DNA of 64,000 nt from Paenibacillus tyrphae (GTDB lineage Bacteria > Bacillota > Bacilli > Paenibacillales > NBRC-103111): the NCBI RefSeq assembly GCF_000722545.1, contig NZ_JNVM01000006.1:1-64000 (forward strand), written 5' to 3'. Under the pieces are notes generated by a model. It was not told where the DNA came from, did no database searches, and worked only from the letters and a program-made list of their open reading frames with translations. Shown here piece after piece: positions 32,114-40,802 of this stretch (positions within the stretch are counted from its first letter, which is position 1; each line of letters begins with the position of its first letter). The translations under genes were made by a program, and so were the position numbers.

Positions 32114-33022
32114 TTATTCCGACATGCGCTGACTTGTAATATAATTCTTTAAAGTAATTTTTAATTTTCCAATCAAGGTTGTTTCGTCATTCAGTTTGTG
32201 AAGAAGCTTCTCTGGCGTTACGTCTGCAGATCCTGCATTGATCCGTTTCACAAGCTTGGTTCCGGGAGCGTTTAAACCGTCCATCCCCGTAAAGAAATAT
32301 TGAATCCCCACCGTATTTCCGAGCTCAAGAAGCTTCTCGTTGTACCTTCCATGCGGCAAGCAAAACAACTTGTCATGCGCTCCCAACCTGCTCTGTATGA
32401 TCTGATCCGCCTGCACAAGATCGGCTTTGACTCGCTGCTCGTATTCCTCTTCGGTTTCCATTCGGTTCATATTTTTCAAATAAATCGGATTGGTCAGCGG
32501 ATCAACGGGCTTGCCGGTAAGATCTGCTGCAAAATCATGCGCATTATAGGTATGGGAATAAAAGCTAAACCCATCGTTCTTCATTTCCTGAATTTCGTTC
32601 CAATTCAAAAAAGGGGTGCCCGGATTTGTACCCAAATAATTTACAATAATGAAATTAGTCGCTACCATGTTCTGCTCTTTCAATATCGGATAAGCATACC
32701 GGTAAAATGATTCGTAACCGTCATCGAAGGTGATCACTACCGCATTCGAAGGCAGCGCACGCCGACCATCCATAAATTCGATAAAATCCTCCATCGAAAT
32801 AACGTTATAATGGTTTGCTTTTAATGCTTGCAGATGCTGTTTGAAAGCTTCAGGAGTAATCGTATAGGCCGAAGCTTCGGGATCGATGTGATGATACGTA
32901 AGCACAGCTACCTGATTGCTGAAGTGGGTTCCCTTACTGCTTTTTAACCCGTCATTAATAAAAGCACAAGTGAACATGATAACTAAAAAGATCATTCCAA
33001 TCCATTTAAAAGACAGCCGCAT
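32114..33022 (-). CDS. Membrane-anchored polysaccharide deacetylase (NodB domain, IcaB/PgaB-like)
   Basis: A 302-residue protein with an uncleaved N-terminal helix (WIGMIFLVIMFTCAFI). The NodB domain has TFDDGYESFY with the metal/catalytic Asp pair D100-D101, and SHTYNAH with H157 and H162, the metal-binding H-x4-H. AVLTYHHIDPE near residue 38 is typical of the IcaB/PgaB subgroup that removes acetyl groups from poly-GlcNAc outside the membrane. No polymerase gene is adjacent, so the substrate could equally be peptidoglycan or teichoic polymer. A strong terminator follows. Confidence 0.87.
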   Translation of the reverse strand: MRLSFKWIGMIFLVIMFTCAFINDGLKSSKGTHFSNQVAVLTYHHIDPEASAYTITPEAFKQHLQALKANHYNVISMEDFIEFMDGRRALPSNAVVITFDDGYESFYRYAYPILKEQNMVATNFIIVNYLGTNPGTPFLNWNEIQEMKNDGFSFYSHTYNAHDFAADLTGKPVDPLTNPIYLKNMNRMETEEEYEQRVKADLVQADQIIQSRLGAHDKLFCLPHGRYNEKLLELGNTVGIQYFFTGMDGLNAPGTKLVKRINAGSADVTPEKLLHKLNDETTLIGKLKITLKNYITSQRMSE

Positions 33023-33086
33023 CGTTGTTATTTCTCCGTTCCTGGTTGATCATTCAAATTCAAGCAGTGACTTGACACGTTGTTCA

Positions 33087-33845
33087 TTATTCTTGCTTCA
33101 AATACTCCTCCAACGTCAGTCCTTTCGACGCGATCTCTTTGGACACCTTCGTTCCAACATAACGGATATGCCATGGTTCATACTGATACCCGGTGATCGA
33201 TTCCTTTCCTTTCGGATAACGGATGATGTATCCGTAGGCTGGCGCATTCGCTGCGAGCCAAGCCGCTTCTTTGGTATCGGCGAAGCAATCTTGCGCGGCA
33301 CATTTGCCGTCGCTGCCGGAAAGGTCAATGGCCAGCCCCGTTTCATGTTCGCTGGTTCCGGGCGCGGCACTGTAGGTTATGGCATTGGCTTTACCGCTTT
33401 GTTCCGCGTAATGAGCAAACAGCACTTTCTGCGTCGTGAATGACCGGTAAGCAGAAACGCCTGCCAGCCTTATGCCGTCCTGTTTTGCTGCGGCGAACAA
33501 CGCTTCCAGCGCGTGCGCGGCCTCTTGCCGCATTTCGCGTTTTTCTATTTTTTCTTTGAACAGAAAAGGAACATCGGGAAAAACCATATCTTTCGGCTTG
33601 TAATCTGCCGGGAGTGCAAAGTGTTTATTAACAAGCACGGTTGTGCTATCGGGGTCCTTGACCGTTTGAACTCCTGCGGCATCGGATTTCATCTGTGTCG
33701 CTGTTCCGGGAACCGGACTGTCGATGGACGCGTCCGTGTCCGGAGAGGAGGCTGATGGTGTCAGGATGGGTTCGGCTGTGTTTTTTGTGCATCCTCCTAA
33801 AAGAACCGTGACCGCCATAAAAAGGGAAACTATTGTTTTGTTCAT
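33087..33845 (-). CDS. D-alanyl-D-alanine carboxypeptidase lipoprotein (VanY/M15 family)
   Basis: A 252-residue lipoprotein. The start MNKTIVSLFMAVTVLLGGC at 33845 gives a proper signal peptide and lipobox (C19); GGGGT precedes it. A serine/proline-rich linker (about 25-70) leads to an M15 domain. S-x-H-x6-D is SEHETGLAIDLS and the third zinc ligand is in EPWHIRY. VanY-type enzymes trim the terminal D-Ala of peptidoglycan stem peptides. No vancomycin-resistance genes are nearby, so this is ordinary wall remodelling. It is followed 64 bases later by the deacetylase on the same strand. Confidence 0.88.
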   Translation of the reverse strand: MNKTIVSLFMAVTVLLGGCTKNTAEPILTPSASSPDTDASIDSPVPGTATQMKSDAAGVQTVKDPDSTTVLVNKHFALPADYKPKDMVFPDVPFLFKEKIEKREMRQEAAHALEALFAAAKQDGIRLAGVSAYRSFTTQKVLFAHYAEQSGKANAITYSAAPGTSEHETGLAIDLSGSDGKCAAQDCFADTKEAAWLAANAPAYGYIIRYPKGKESITGYQYEPWHIRYVGTKVSKEIASKGLTLEEYLKQE

Positions 33846-34241
33846 CGTACCCCCTGCTTTACTGAAAATGATCAACGAAGCGTAGCCCGGATACACATAA
33901 GGCGATTTCGGTGCCTTGATTTTCCCTATGGGTTGGGCATCGATCTTCACACCTTTGGCCTCCTATCGAAATAGGTACACTCATTTCAACATAATAACGA
34001 ACAAAGCTTAATTTCGTATTAAAATACGATGATCCAGATCATGCCACTCGATTATATGCCCCGCATCCAGCACGGTTGCCACCCATTTGAGATGCACACG
34101 GCCGATCAATTGCGGTTCTATCAGGCTGTCCTGCCTAGTTCGTTCATCAGTACTGCCGGACGAAGAATACATCGTAATTATTACTATATACCTCATGGCA
34201 GCTAAAAGCAAAAATAAGATGTCATCTTGTCGCAGCCTCGG
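33846..34241. other. Gap with one doubtful small frame
   Basis: A minus-strand frame at 34008-34211 encodes up to 67 residues (with the stretch LIGRVHLKWVATVLDAGHI) but has no ribosome site and no recognised family. Nothing else convincing is present. The 3' part is the leader of the VanY gene. Confidence 0.4.
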
Positions 34242-34931
34242 TCATGCTTTCGTGTTAATCAGATTAGCTTCAGCTAAAATGTCATTTAGAATTTTCATTT
34301 GAAAGCTTACCCGGGTGGACATAGGCAGGCTCCAGCATGTCTCTACGGTAACTGCATTTGCTTTCAATAAGTGATATGCGGCGTGGCGTCCCGAGCCCAG
34401 TAAATTCTGCAAGCGCACCGTAAACCGTCTTGATTTTTGAACAATAGGGCGGTTCAAATGTGCAACAATTCGTTTTATTGCAGGTATTGCCGCACTTTTG
34501 GGATCAGCTATCAAGGTCTGCCCCAGCCTTTGCGGGTTTATATTAGATAAGCCGTTGGCTTCATGCAGATCGACATACCACGATGGTCGGTACTGCTTCG
34601 CTAATTGAAATAACTCCACTGACAGACGGTGGCTCGCCTTATCTTTATCGCTTCGTGGAAACGTCCGGTTCAAATCGGGATTCCCCCTGATGCGCAGCTT
34701 ATAAGCCTGTCGATTGACAAGCGGCACAACGATCAATGTCCCTTTTTCGATCCGGAGCCTGTTTTTCTCCAGCAAGCCTACAAGTCTTTCGGCCGCGAGA
34801 ATGCTTGCAATTTCATTCCCGTGCACTCCAGCAGTTATCATCATTGTCTTTCCTTTTGATTTTCCATGAATGACGAAATAAGAGGTTTCAAACCTAGTGC
34901 CCTTCGCCAACAGGTGCTTTTTCATCTCCAT
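34242..34931 (-). CDS. M14/AstE-like zinc deacylase or carboxypeptidase
   Basis: A 229-residue protein with the succinylglutamate desuccinylase/aspartoacylase fold. GVHGNEIAS carries the H-x2-E zinc ligands (about residues 37-40), NRTFP supplies the arginine-type substrate contact, and VDLHEANG holds the third zinc His and following Glu. Such enzymes cleave small acyl-amino acids or peptides. There is no signal peptide. GGAGGT lies 9 bases before the chosen ATG (34931). The substrate cannot be told, and no neighbour suggests one. Confidence 0.8.
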   Translation of the reverse strand: MEMKKHLLAKGTRFETSYFVIHGKSKGKTMMITAGVHGNEIASILAAERLVGLLEKNRLRIEKGTLIVVPLVNRQAYKLRIRGNPDLNRTFPRSDKDKASHRLSVELFQLAKQYRPSWYVDLHEANGLSNINPQRLGQTLIADPKSAAIPAIKRIVAHLNRPIVQKSRRFTVRLQNLLGSGRHAAYHLLKANAVTVETCWSLPMSTRVSFQMKILNDILAEANLINTKA

Positions 34932-35036
34932 GCCGCTACCACCTCCCGGATATTTTAAAATACGATTCAACTTACATTTTGGGAATAGACATTCATCCAA
35001 TCCACAGCGATCCGAGCGTGTCTAAATTTTATTCAT

Positions 35037-35576
35037 TTGGAAAGGAAATCGGGTCTCACGTTTCTGGTGCTCGGTTATATCTGCTTCAATATAGGTGCAG
35101 CCCCGCTCCCAAGCCTGTCCAGCGACCTTGTCATCGGCTCAGCCCCGCCGGAAAAGGCGGGATCGGCGGCAGCCATGCTGCAAACCAGCGGTGAATTCGC
35201 CTTTGCGCTGGGCATCGCAGTATTGGGTAGCATCGGCACAGTCGTTTACCGCAACCAGGTGGCGAACTCTATTCCCGCCGACTTGCCGGCGTCTGCGGTA
35301 CAAGCTTCCCAAGACAGCTTGGCCGGTGCAACGGCTATTGCGGAAGGACTCACCCAACAAGTCGGCAAGGCACTGCTCACTGGCGCACGCGAAGCCTTTA
35401 CCGTCGGGCTGCACGCTGTTGCGGCCGCCAGTGGCGCTATCATGCTCGCTATCATCGTCCTTGTTGTTACGCAGCTTCGGCACGTACGACCAATCGGAAA
35501 GGCCCAGTCTAACCAAGCCGACAGTATTCCGGAAGTTGTACCCGGCGTGCCAAAGAATCAAAAACAAACCTCTTGA
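35037..35576 (+). pseudogene. C-terminal fragment of an MFS (DHA2) transporter
   Basis: The reading VLGYICFNIGAAPLPSLSSD, EKAGSAAAMLQTSGEFAFALG and ASGAIMLAIIVLVVTQLRH matches the last three or four helices of EmrB/QacA/SmvA-type exporters. Roughly the first two thirds of such a gene are missing: upstream sequence is intergenic and no ribosome site precedes the first ATG. It is a truncated relic. Confidence 0.75.
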
Positions 35577-35614
35577 AAAATAAAGGTCTACATAATCTTG
35601 GCAGAATCATCAAC

Positions 35615-35659
35615 AAAGCCGACCAGAACTGGAACAATACAGTATTGGTCGGCTTTTTT
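35615..35659 (+). terminator. Rho-independent terminator after the MFS relic
   Basis: AGCCGACCA (35617-35625) / TGGTCGGCT (35646-35654), followed by TTTTTT. It probably served the intact transporter gene. Confidence 0.85.
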
Positions 35660-35750
35660 CTGTATATCAACTATCGTTCCTCATCCTCATTCGATCGTAT
35701 AAGGCGTCTAATCGCCTGATCTACTTTCTCCGCATGACTGCCTTTTTGGT

Positions 35751-36437
35751 TTACCTCGTTTGTTCTTCCCAAATAATATTAATGGCTGCCGTACCGCCGG
35801 ACTGAAAATTAAACTTGACTCCATAACTGTCACCCGGTTTAATAATAATCGCTGAAGAGAAGTCAAAGACACTTGTCGTATTCGCCGGAAATGCTCTTGT
35901 GGCCAAAAGGGTCCCGCCTGTTAAATCGATGCCTGTTCCTCCGGCGGATTGAAAGGTGGCGACGGAGGTATTGCCAAAATTGTTATTCAAATTATAGATC
36001 GTGTTGGCCGTCAACGTGCCCGCTATGGTGCCATTTCGAATATCCCGCTGATTGGTTACATCTTTTAAAGTGGCCAACGTGACTAAGGATATGGCTAAAT
36101 TAAAGGTTGATCCCGCAGGATTAGACAGGACGGCAACAATGTTTTGATTGTTACCCGCAGTTAAAAAGTCGGTCGTAGAACCGAATACTTTTCCAGTGAC
36201 GGTTGTCACCGAACGCAAGTCATTCATATTGGATACGCTAACCGGTTGACTAGGGGGATTCGTGATCGTGGAAGGAAGCGGTTGCCTCGGGCCGGCAATG
36301 ATATTGTAGTTTAAATATGATCTCATAAGTTCTTCATCGCCGGTTCCGGCAATATCTCGCAGAAGATTCAGTTCTTGTTGTTGGGATTCAATATTATTCC
36401 GTCTTGCGGCAAGTAATTGCTCAAAAAATTCCCTCAT
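35751..36437 (-). CDS. Unrecognised protein with helical head and beta-rich body
   Basis: A 228-residue protein. Residues 1-50 are helical (MREFFEQLLAARRNNIESQQ), 50-70 are proline-rich, and 75-228 are beta-rich, with many T/N/G/S and hydrophobic alternation (AVLSNPAGSTFNLAISLVTL; the end reads AAINIIWEEQTR). The body vaguely recalls DUF6143-type proteins of Paenibacillus, but I cannot confirm this. There is no signal peptide. GAGGGAT precedes the ATG. It lies next to the spore-glycan genes and could be a coat or crust component; that is guesswork from location. Confidence 0.6.
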   Translation of the reverse strand: MREFFEQLLAARRNNIESQQQELNLLRDIAGTGDEELMRSYLNYNIIAGPRQPLPSTITNPPSQPVSVSNMNDLRSVTTVTGKVFGSTTDFLTAGNNQNIVAVLSNPAGSTFNLAISLVTLATLKDVTNQRDIRNGTIAGTLTANTIYNLNNNFGNTSVATFQSAGGTGIDLTGGTLLATRAFPANTTSVFDFSSAIIIKPGDSYGVKFNFQSGGTAAINIIWEEQTR

Positions 36438-36562
36438 GAATTAATCCCTCTTTTTTGATTAAGTTTAAATTGCTTATGTAAAAATGTATTCACTGCATTT
36501 CTATTTATTTCACCTCTAAAGTTGTTCCGGCTGGAAAAGCGAGTCGAATGGAGAAAATGAAG

Positions 36563-36604
36563 AGAGTCCCCGCCAGTCGTGGTGAACGGGTCAGGGACTC
36601 TTTT
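36563..36604. terminator. Inverted repeat between two minus-strand genes
   Basis: AGAGTCCC (36563-36570) / GGGACTCT (36594-36601) lies just after the aminotransferase gene ending at 36624. T-run quality is modest on both strands. Confidence 0.55.
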
Positions 36605-36623
36605 GCCGCAACGGCTCGCCGAA

Positions 36624-37739
36624 TCAAAGACTTGAAACGATATTTACCAGCGTAGAACTAATATATCTCACATCGGCTTCGGTTAATGTGCCGTAGCTCG
36701 GGAGATTGATGCCTTGAGCGCCAATCCGGCCCGCCACCGGAAACTCCGACGCGGCTTGGAGCTTCTCATAGGGGGGCAGCACGTGCATCGGATAAAAGAA
36801 CGGACGGCTCTCAATCCCGCAGAGCTGCAGCCGACGGATGACTTCGTCACGCTGGGCTTCCGAGCCTTCGCGCAGCACGACGCTGAACAGCCAATAGACG
36901 TTCTTCGCCCCATCCTGCTGGACAGGCAGTGCAAGAGCACTGCAATCCCGCAAATACTTGGTATAGTGGCTTGCGATCCGCAGTCTCTGCGCGATATGCC
37001 ACTCCGCGTTCTGCAATTGAGCACAGCCGATGGCCGCTTGAATGTTGGTCATCCGGTAATTGTAACCGACGACGGTGTGGAAATAACGGCGTTCCGGGTC
37101 CATCCCCTGTCCCCGAAGCAGCCGGGCCCGGTCTGCAAGCGCATCGTCGTTCGTTGTCAATACCCCGCCTTCGCCCGTCGTAATGATCTTATTGCCGAAC
37201 AAGCTGAAGATCGCACTGTCTCCCAGTCCCCCGGTGCGCTGTCCCTTATACTCGGCCCCCAACGCTTCTGCCGCATCTTCTATGACGAATAAGCCGTACT
37301 GCTGTGCAAGCTGCCGAATCGGGTCCATGTCAGCAGGATGCCCGTAGAGGTGGACCGCGACGATGCCTTTCGTTCTCGGCGTAATCCGCTCTTCGATCCG
37401 CTTCGGATCGATGTTCCAGGTCTCCGGCTCCGAATCGACGAACACCGGCTTCGCTCCGCAATAAGTGACGGCATTGGCCGTGGCAACGAACGTTAACGTA
37501 GGGACGATTATCTCGTCTCCCGGCCCCGCGCCGTGCGCGAGCAAAGCCAGATGCAGCGCCGTCGTTCCGTTGCTGCAGGCGATGGCGTGCTTCACCTGAC
37601 AGAAGGCGGCGAATTCTTCTTCGAAACGTTTGATATATGATCCGTTAGAGGAGATCCACGTCGAATCCAGACAATCCATCACGTATTTCTTCTCATTGCC
37701 GTTCAAGACAGGCAGCGCAACAGGATAAAATTTATCCAC
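36624..37739 (-). CDS. DegT/DnrJ/EryC1 aminotransferase (perosamine-synthase-like)
   Basis: A 371-residue PLP enzyme. K184 (FGNKIITTGEGG) binds PLP, EDAAEALGAEY (154-164) is the acidic motif, and GYNYRMTNIQAAIGCAQL is diagnostic. It resembles GDP-perosamine synthases and SpsC. Start choice: the GTG at 37739 has AAGGAGG 8 bases upstream and yields the family N-terminus (MDKFYPVALPVLNGNE); an in-frame ATG at 37808 has only a poor site. It is one of two DegT enzymes in the window (the other at 17841). The partner ketosugar could be the dTDP-4-keto-6-deoxyglucose made at 50939, giving a viosamine-type sugar. Confidence 0.87.
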   Translation of the reverse strand: MDKFYPVALPVLNGNEKKYVMDCLDSTWISSNGSYIKRFEEEFAAFCQVKHAIACSNGTTALHLALLAHGAGPGDEIIVPTLTFVATANAVTYCGAKPVFVDSEPETWNIDPKRIEERITPRTKGIVAVHLYGHPADMDPIRQLAQQYGLFVIEDAAEALGAEYKGQRTGGLGDSAIFSLFGNKIITTGEGGVLTTNDDALADRARLLRGQGMDPERRYFHTVVGYNYRMTNIQAAIGCAQLQNAEWHIAQRLRIASHYTKYLRDCSALALPVQQDGAKNVYWLFSVVLREGSEAQRDEVIRRLQLCGIESRPFFYPMHVLPPYEKLQAASEFPVAGRIGAQGINLPSYGTLTEADVRYISSTLVNIVSSL

Positions 37740-38033
37740 ATTGATTTCCTCCTTCAATGACGGTATCGTGCTCAACCACGGCATATCCATTTGTTCATCA
37801 TATGGCATTCTTCTTCGGAACGCCTGTACGGAAACCTATGGGAAGCGGCAGGAAGAAACGGTTTTCGTAGAGGAGGGCAAGAGTTGAGATCCATAAATCC
37901 GCAGTTATCTTTAAGGCATGTAGCATGGCGGTTTCTATCGTCAACTCCTATGACTTAGTATGTTAGAAGAAAAGGAGTGATTTTCCATAGGCGTCCGCTC
38001 TGCCAGAAACCCGCACTTATACGGACGTCGAGC

Positions 38034-38075
38034 AAAATAAAACAGCCTTGGCCGATAACAATCGACCAAGGCTGT
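38034..38075 (-). terminator. Rho-independent terminator of the stalk protein at 38103
   Basis: ACAGCCTTGG (38042-38051) / CCAAGGCTGT (38066-38075), then TTTTATTTT on the minus strand. Confidence 0.85.
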
Positions 38076-38102
38076 CAGGCATTCTTATTTAATTGTTCGG
38101 TC

Positions 38103-38780
38103 TTATTTATAGTAAGAATCGATGAGAGGCACGAATAAGCCGCCGCCTTCTTTCACCTGTACCTCAATGGTTACGGTTTTCACGTTGCCGATATCGACGA
38201 CGATTTCTTTTAATCCGTCTTTCGTTGCAATGGTGCCTACATCTTTCAAGAGCACATTATTATCCAGATCGTGAATTTTAATGCCCGTCAATTCTTTATC
38301 AATCGCCGCCATCTTCAGGTGCAGCTTTTGGTATTTCTTGTTCGGCGTAATAATGATCGTTGGTCCGCCGGATTCTCCATGATAATAAAAAGCTTCCTTG
38401 TAGTTTTTATTGTTATAGGTGGTTTGCGCAGGATCTTTCGTATACATGTAGTTATTGAACTTTTCCGCATTCAAAGGAGTCCCGTCTACTTTTTCCCCAA
38501 GAATGACCTCTTGGTTGACCTCATTGTAATCGACAGCTACTGACAAAGCGTTGGCTACGCCACGGACCGGCAAATAAGTGCTGCCGTTATACGTGATCGG
38601 CAAAATGGCCGAGCCCTGCTCGTCGTTTAATTGCGCCACGGCGCCGTTGACGCGTACTTTGAGATCGCCGTTTAAATAGGCTTTGATTTCTTGCAAGTTA
38701 CTGCCGGCATAAACACCGGTCCCTACTCCAACAAGCAGAGACAATCCCGCCACCGAGGCGATTAGCTTCTTGTTTACCAT
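38103..38780 (-). CDS. Exported protein with a copper-amine-oxidase-type stalk domain
   Basis: A 225-residue protein. A signal peptide (VNKKLIASVAGLSLLVGVGTGVYA) is followed by a stalk domain at about 28-100: LKVRVNGAVAQLNDE, ILPITYNGSTYLPVRGVANA and VDYNEVNQEVILGE. The C-terminal 115 residues form a beta-rich region (KLHLKMAAIDKELTGIKIHD ... VDIGNVKTVTIEVQV) similar in style to galactose-binding or NPCBM-like sandwiches, which suggests sugar or wall binding. GGAG precedes the ATG at 38780. It has its own terminator and is not in an operon. Confidence 0.8.
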   Translation of the reverse strand: MVNKKLIASVAGLSLLVGVGTGVYAGSNLQEIKAYLNGDLKVRVNGAVAQLNDEQGSAILPITYNGSTYLPVRGVANALSVAVDYNEVNQEVILGEKVDGTPLNAEKFNNYMYTKDPAQTTYNNKNYKEAFYYHGESGGPTIIITPNKKYQKLHLKMAAIDKELTGIKIHDLDNNVLLKDVGTIATKDGLKEIVVDIGNVKTVTIEVQVKEGGGLFVPLIDSYYK

Positions 38781-38978
38781 TGTGTTGTTCTCCTTTGTAT
38801 TAAAACTAAAATAAGACAAAATAATCCATATCTTTTCTTATATATTATAAATTGATGCGGAGCAGGAAGCAATATGCCTATATGGCTATTTTAGGCTTAT
38901 TAGGAAGGATAGAAAGACAGTTACCGGATACATAGAGCGCTGGGCAATTGACAAAAGCTAGAAATCGAAGTATTATTT

Positions 38979-38996
38979 TTAATACCAGGTACTAAT
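38979..38996 (+). promoter_or_regulatory. FapR-box-like operator of fabH
   Basis: TTAATACCAGGTACTAAT; its complement reads ATTAGTACCTGGTATTAA, a close match to the FapR operator (TTAGTACC-N2-GGTACTAA type) of Bacillales. It lies 60 bases before the fabH start. FapR represses fatty-acid synthesis genes unless malonyl-CoA is high. Confidence 0.8.
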
Positions 38997-39055
38997 ACTA
39001 ACTCATGATATCAGGCAATTGATTTTACATTTTAAATTTTATGAGGTGAACCCGT

Positions 39056-40090
39056 ATGGAATCATCAGTTCAACCTGCTTCCCCTTCGACACTTTACCGC
39101 TCCCGTATTACCGCCGTCGGCAGCTACGTTCCTGAACGCCGTCTGACGAACGCCGATCTGGAGCGCATGGTGGAGACCAACGACGAATGGATCGTGCAGC
39201 GCACCGGCATCCGCGAGCGGCGCATCAGCGCGCCGGAGGAGTATACGAGCCACTTGTGCATCCGGGCGGTGCAGCAGCTCGTTGACCGCTACGGCGCCGT
39301 GCTGGACGATGTCGATCTGGTCATTGTCGGCACCAGCACCCCGGATTTCGCTTTCCCCGCCACTGCCTGCAAGGTTCAGGCACATTTCGGCATGAAGCAG
39401 ACGACCTCCTTCGATTTGAGCGCCGCCTGCGCCGGATTCGTCTACGGCCTGCATATGGCTAACGGGATGATCGCTTCCGGCCTGCACCGCAAAGCGCTCG
39501 TCATCGGCGCCGATGCCCTGTCCAAGATCGTCGACTATACGGACCGAACGACGTGCGTGCTGTTCGGCGATGGCGCCGGAGCGGTTCTGCTCGAACGGGA
39601 CGATTCGGACACCGCCCCTCAGTTTATTGCCTATACGGGTGGTACCGACGGCACCGGCGGAGCACACATTTATCGCTCCCTGCTTGCCGATCATATAGAC
39701 GGCAACCCGGTGAACGCGAACGGCAAGCTTGTGCAGAACGGCCGTGAAGTATACAAATTCGCCGTCCAAACGATTCCGAAAGGCGTTAACGAACTGCTGA
39801 GTCAAACCGGCTTGTCCACAGATCAGATCGATTGGTTCGTCCCGCATAGCGCCAACCTCCGCATCATCGATTCCGTATGCGAGAAGATGGGGATTCCTAT
39901 GGAGCGGACGCTGCATACGATTGAGAAGTACGGCAATACGTCTGCGGCGACGATTCCGCTTGCGCTTGAAGAAGCTACCCGGGAACAGAAGCTGAAGGAC
40001 GGCGATACCGTTCTGTTGTTCGGCTTCGGCGGAGGGCTCGTTTACGGCGGGCTGCTGCTCCGCTGGAAGGCGCTATCTCCGAAAGTCTAG
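39056..40090 (+). CDS. fabH: 3-oxoacyl-ACP synthase III
   Basis: A 344-residue KAS III with the catalytic triad C125 (SAACAGF), H264 (PHSAN) and N294 (YGNTSAA). It condenses acetyl- or branched acyl-CoA with malonyl-ACP to start fatty acid synthesis. GAGGTG precedes the ATG. It is transcribed alone from a region with a FapR box, so malonyl-CoA should control it. Its N-terminus is about 18 residues longer than E. coli FabH. It sits among surface-glycan genes, but nothing here ties it to them; it may be the second (FabHB-type) copy of the cell. Confidence 0.93.
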   Translation: MESSVQPASPSTLYRSRITAVGSYVPERRLTNADLERMVETNDEWIVQRTGIRERRISAPEEYTSHLCIRAVQQLVDRYGAVLDDVDLVIVGTSTPDFAFPATACKVQAHFGMKQTTSFDLSAACAGFVYGLHMANGMIASGLHRKALVIGADALSKIVDYTDRTTCVLFGDGAGAVLLERDDSDTAPQFIAYTGGTDGTGGAHIYRSLLADHIDGNPVNANGKLVQNGREVYKFAVQTIPKGVNELLSQTGLSTDQIDWFVPHSANLRIIDSVCEKMGIPMERTLHTIEKYGNTSAATIPLALEEATREQKLKDGDTVLLFGFGGGLVYGGLLLRWKALSPKV

Positions 40091-40096
40091 ACACAT

Positions 40097-40150
40097 GAAA
40101 AAGAGTCCGTCCTTCCTCCTTGAGGTTAAGTACGGACTCTCTCTCTTATT
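40097..40150. terminator. Bidirectional terminator between fabH and the small-protein genes
   Basis: AGAGTCCGT (40102-40110) / ACGGACTCT (40132-40140). T-rich sequence lies on both sides (TTTTT on the minus strand). The minus-strand gene ending at 40126 reads into the stem. Confidence 0.8.
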
Positions 40151-40422
40151 ACGGTCTTTCTCACCTTTTCGCCAAGCCACGGCTTGCCCGGAATTCCGCG
40201 CCGCAAGCGGCGGCGTATGCGGACCCCGGCCATTTTCATGGCAAGCTGGCGCTGATACCGGCTGATCGTCTCCACGTGCACCGAAAGCCTGCGGGCCGCT
40301 TCCTCCGAGCCCTCCACGACATCGGCCATGCTTTCGATCATGCGGGCCAGCGCACGCTGGCTGCGGGCGAGTGAATGAAGAATATGGAGCTTGACTTTAT
40401 TTTCCTCTTCATGCCAATTCAT
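40126..40422 (-). CDS. Small basic helical protein (98 aa), first of three
   Basis: Starts MNWHEEENKVKLHILHSLAR, then a helical stretch (RALARMIESMADVVEGSEEA) and a strongly basic tail (RIRRRLRRGIPGKPW). It resembles the two upstream small proteins in its first helices. No recognised function. The ribosome site is weak. It is the last gene of the minus-strand glycan operon. Similar small proteins beside spore glycosyltransferases are often named nucleoside-diphosphate sugar epimerases in databases, a label not supported by anything here. Confidence 0.55.
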   Translation of the reverse strand: MNWHEEENKVKLHILHSLARSQRALARMIESMADVVEGSEEAARRLSVHVETISRYQRQLAMKMAGVRIRRRLRRGIPGKPWLGEKVRKTVIRERVRT

Positions 40423-40439
40423 TGGGAGTCGCCGCTTCC

Positions 40440-40763
40440 TTACGAATAATAATTTCCTCCGTCCCCATCCCCCGGGGCCGTTCCACCCGCCTCGCCGCCT
40501 CCGAGCAGGATGTGCAAATGCTTGGCAAGCGCTATCTCCATCTTCGTCATGCCTTCGATCACTTCGATCATCTGATCGTGCACTTCCAGCGATTTCTTCA
40601 CTTGGTCGCCATGGTCCGCGAAGTGGGCGCCGGACAAATGCCCGCAGATCCATTGGCACGAGCGCGCAGCCTCCAGCGCTTTGGCTTCCAGAATCAGTGC
40701 GATGTTATATTGGAAGCGGGAAGCGGCCTGCATCATTTTATAGTAGCTTTCGATTCTGCTCAC
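40440..40763 (-). CDS. Small helical protein (107 aa), second of three
   Basis: From a GTG with GAGGGGG 6 bases upstream. The pattern MMQAASRFQYNIALILEAKA parallels the third protein (AASQQEMANILEANRHVAV), and VIEGMTKMEIALAKHLHILL parallels its YLSGLADLEEALAEHMALMV, so the two are paralogues. The C-terminus is glycine-rich (GGGEAGGTAPGDGDGGNYY). Two cysteines lie in RSCQWICGHL. It is probably a four-helix bundle or coiled coil. No function known. Confidence 0.65.
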   Translation of the reverse strand: MSRIESYYKMMQAASRFQYNIALILEAKALEAARSCQWICGHLSGAHFADHGDQVKKSLEVHDQMIEVIEGMTKMEIALAKHLHILLGGGEAGGTAPGDGDGGNYYS

Positions 40764-40802
40764 GTATAACCCCCTCTTCCTTCTTGCAAAGGGATGCCGG
40801 AT

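Noticed and set aside
34008..34211. 67-codon minus-strand frame
   Set aside because: No ribosome site or recognisable family.
35665..35750. Short minus-strand open tail reading EVNQKGSHAEKVDQAIRRL
   Set aside because: It has no start codon in frame and lies after the stop of the gene at 35751; could be a relic but too short to support.
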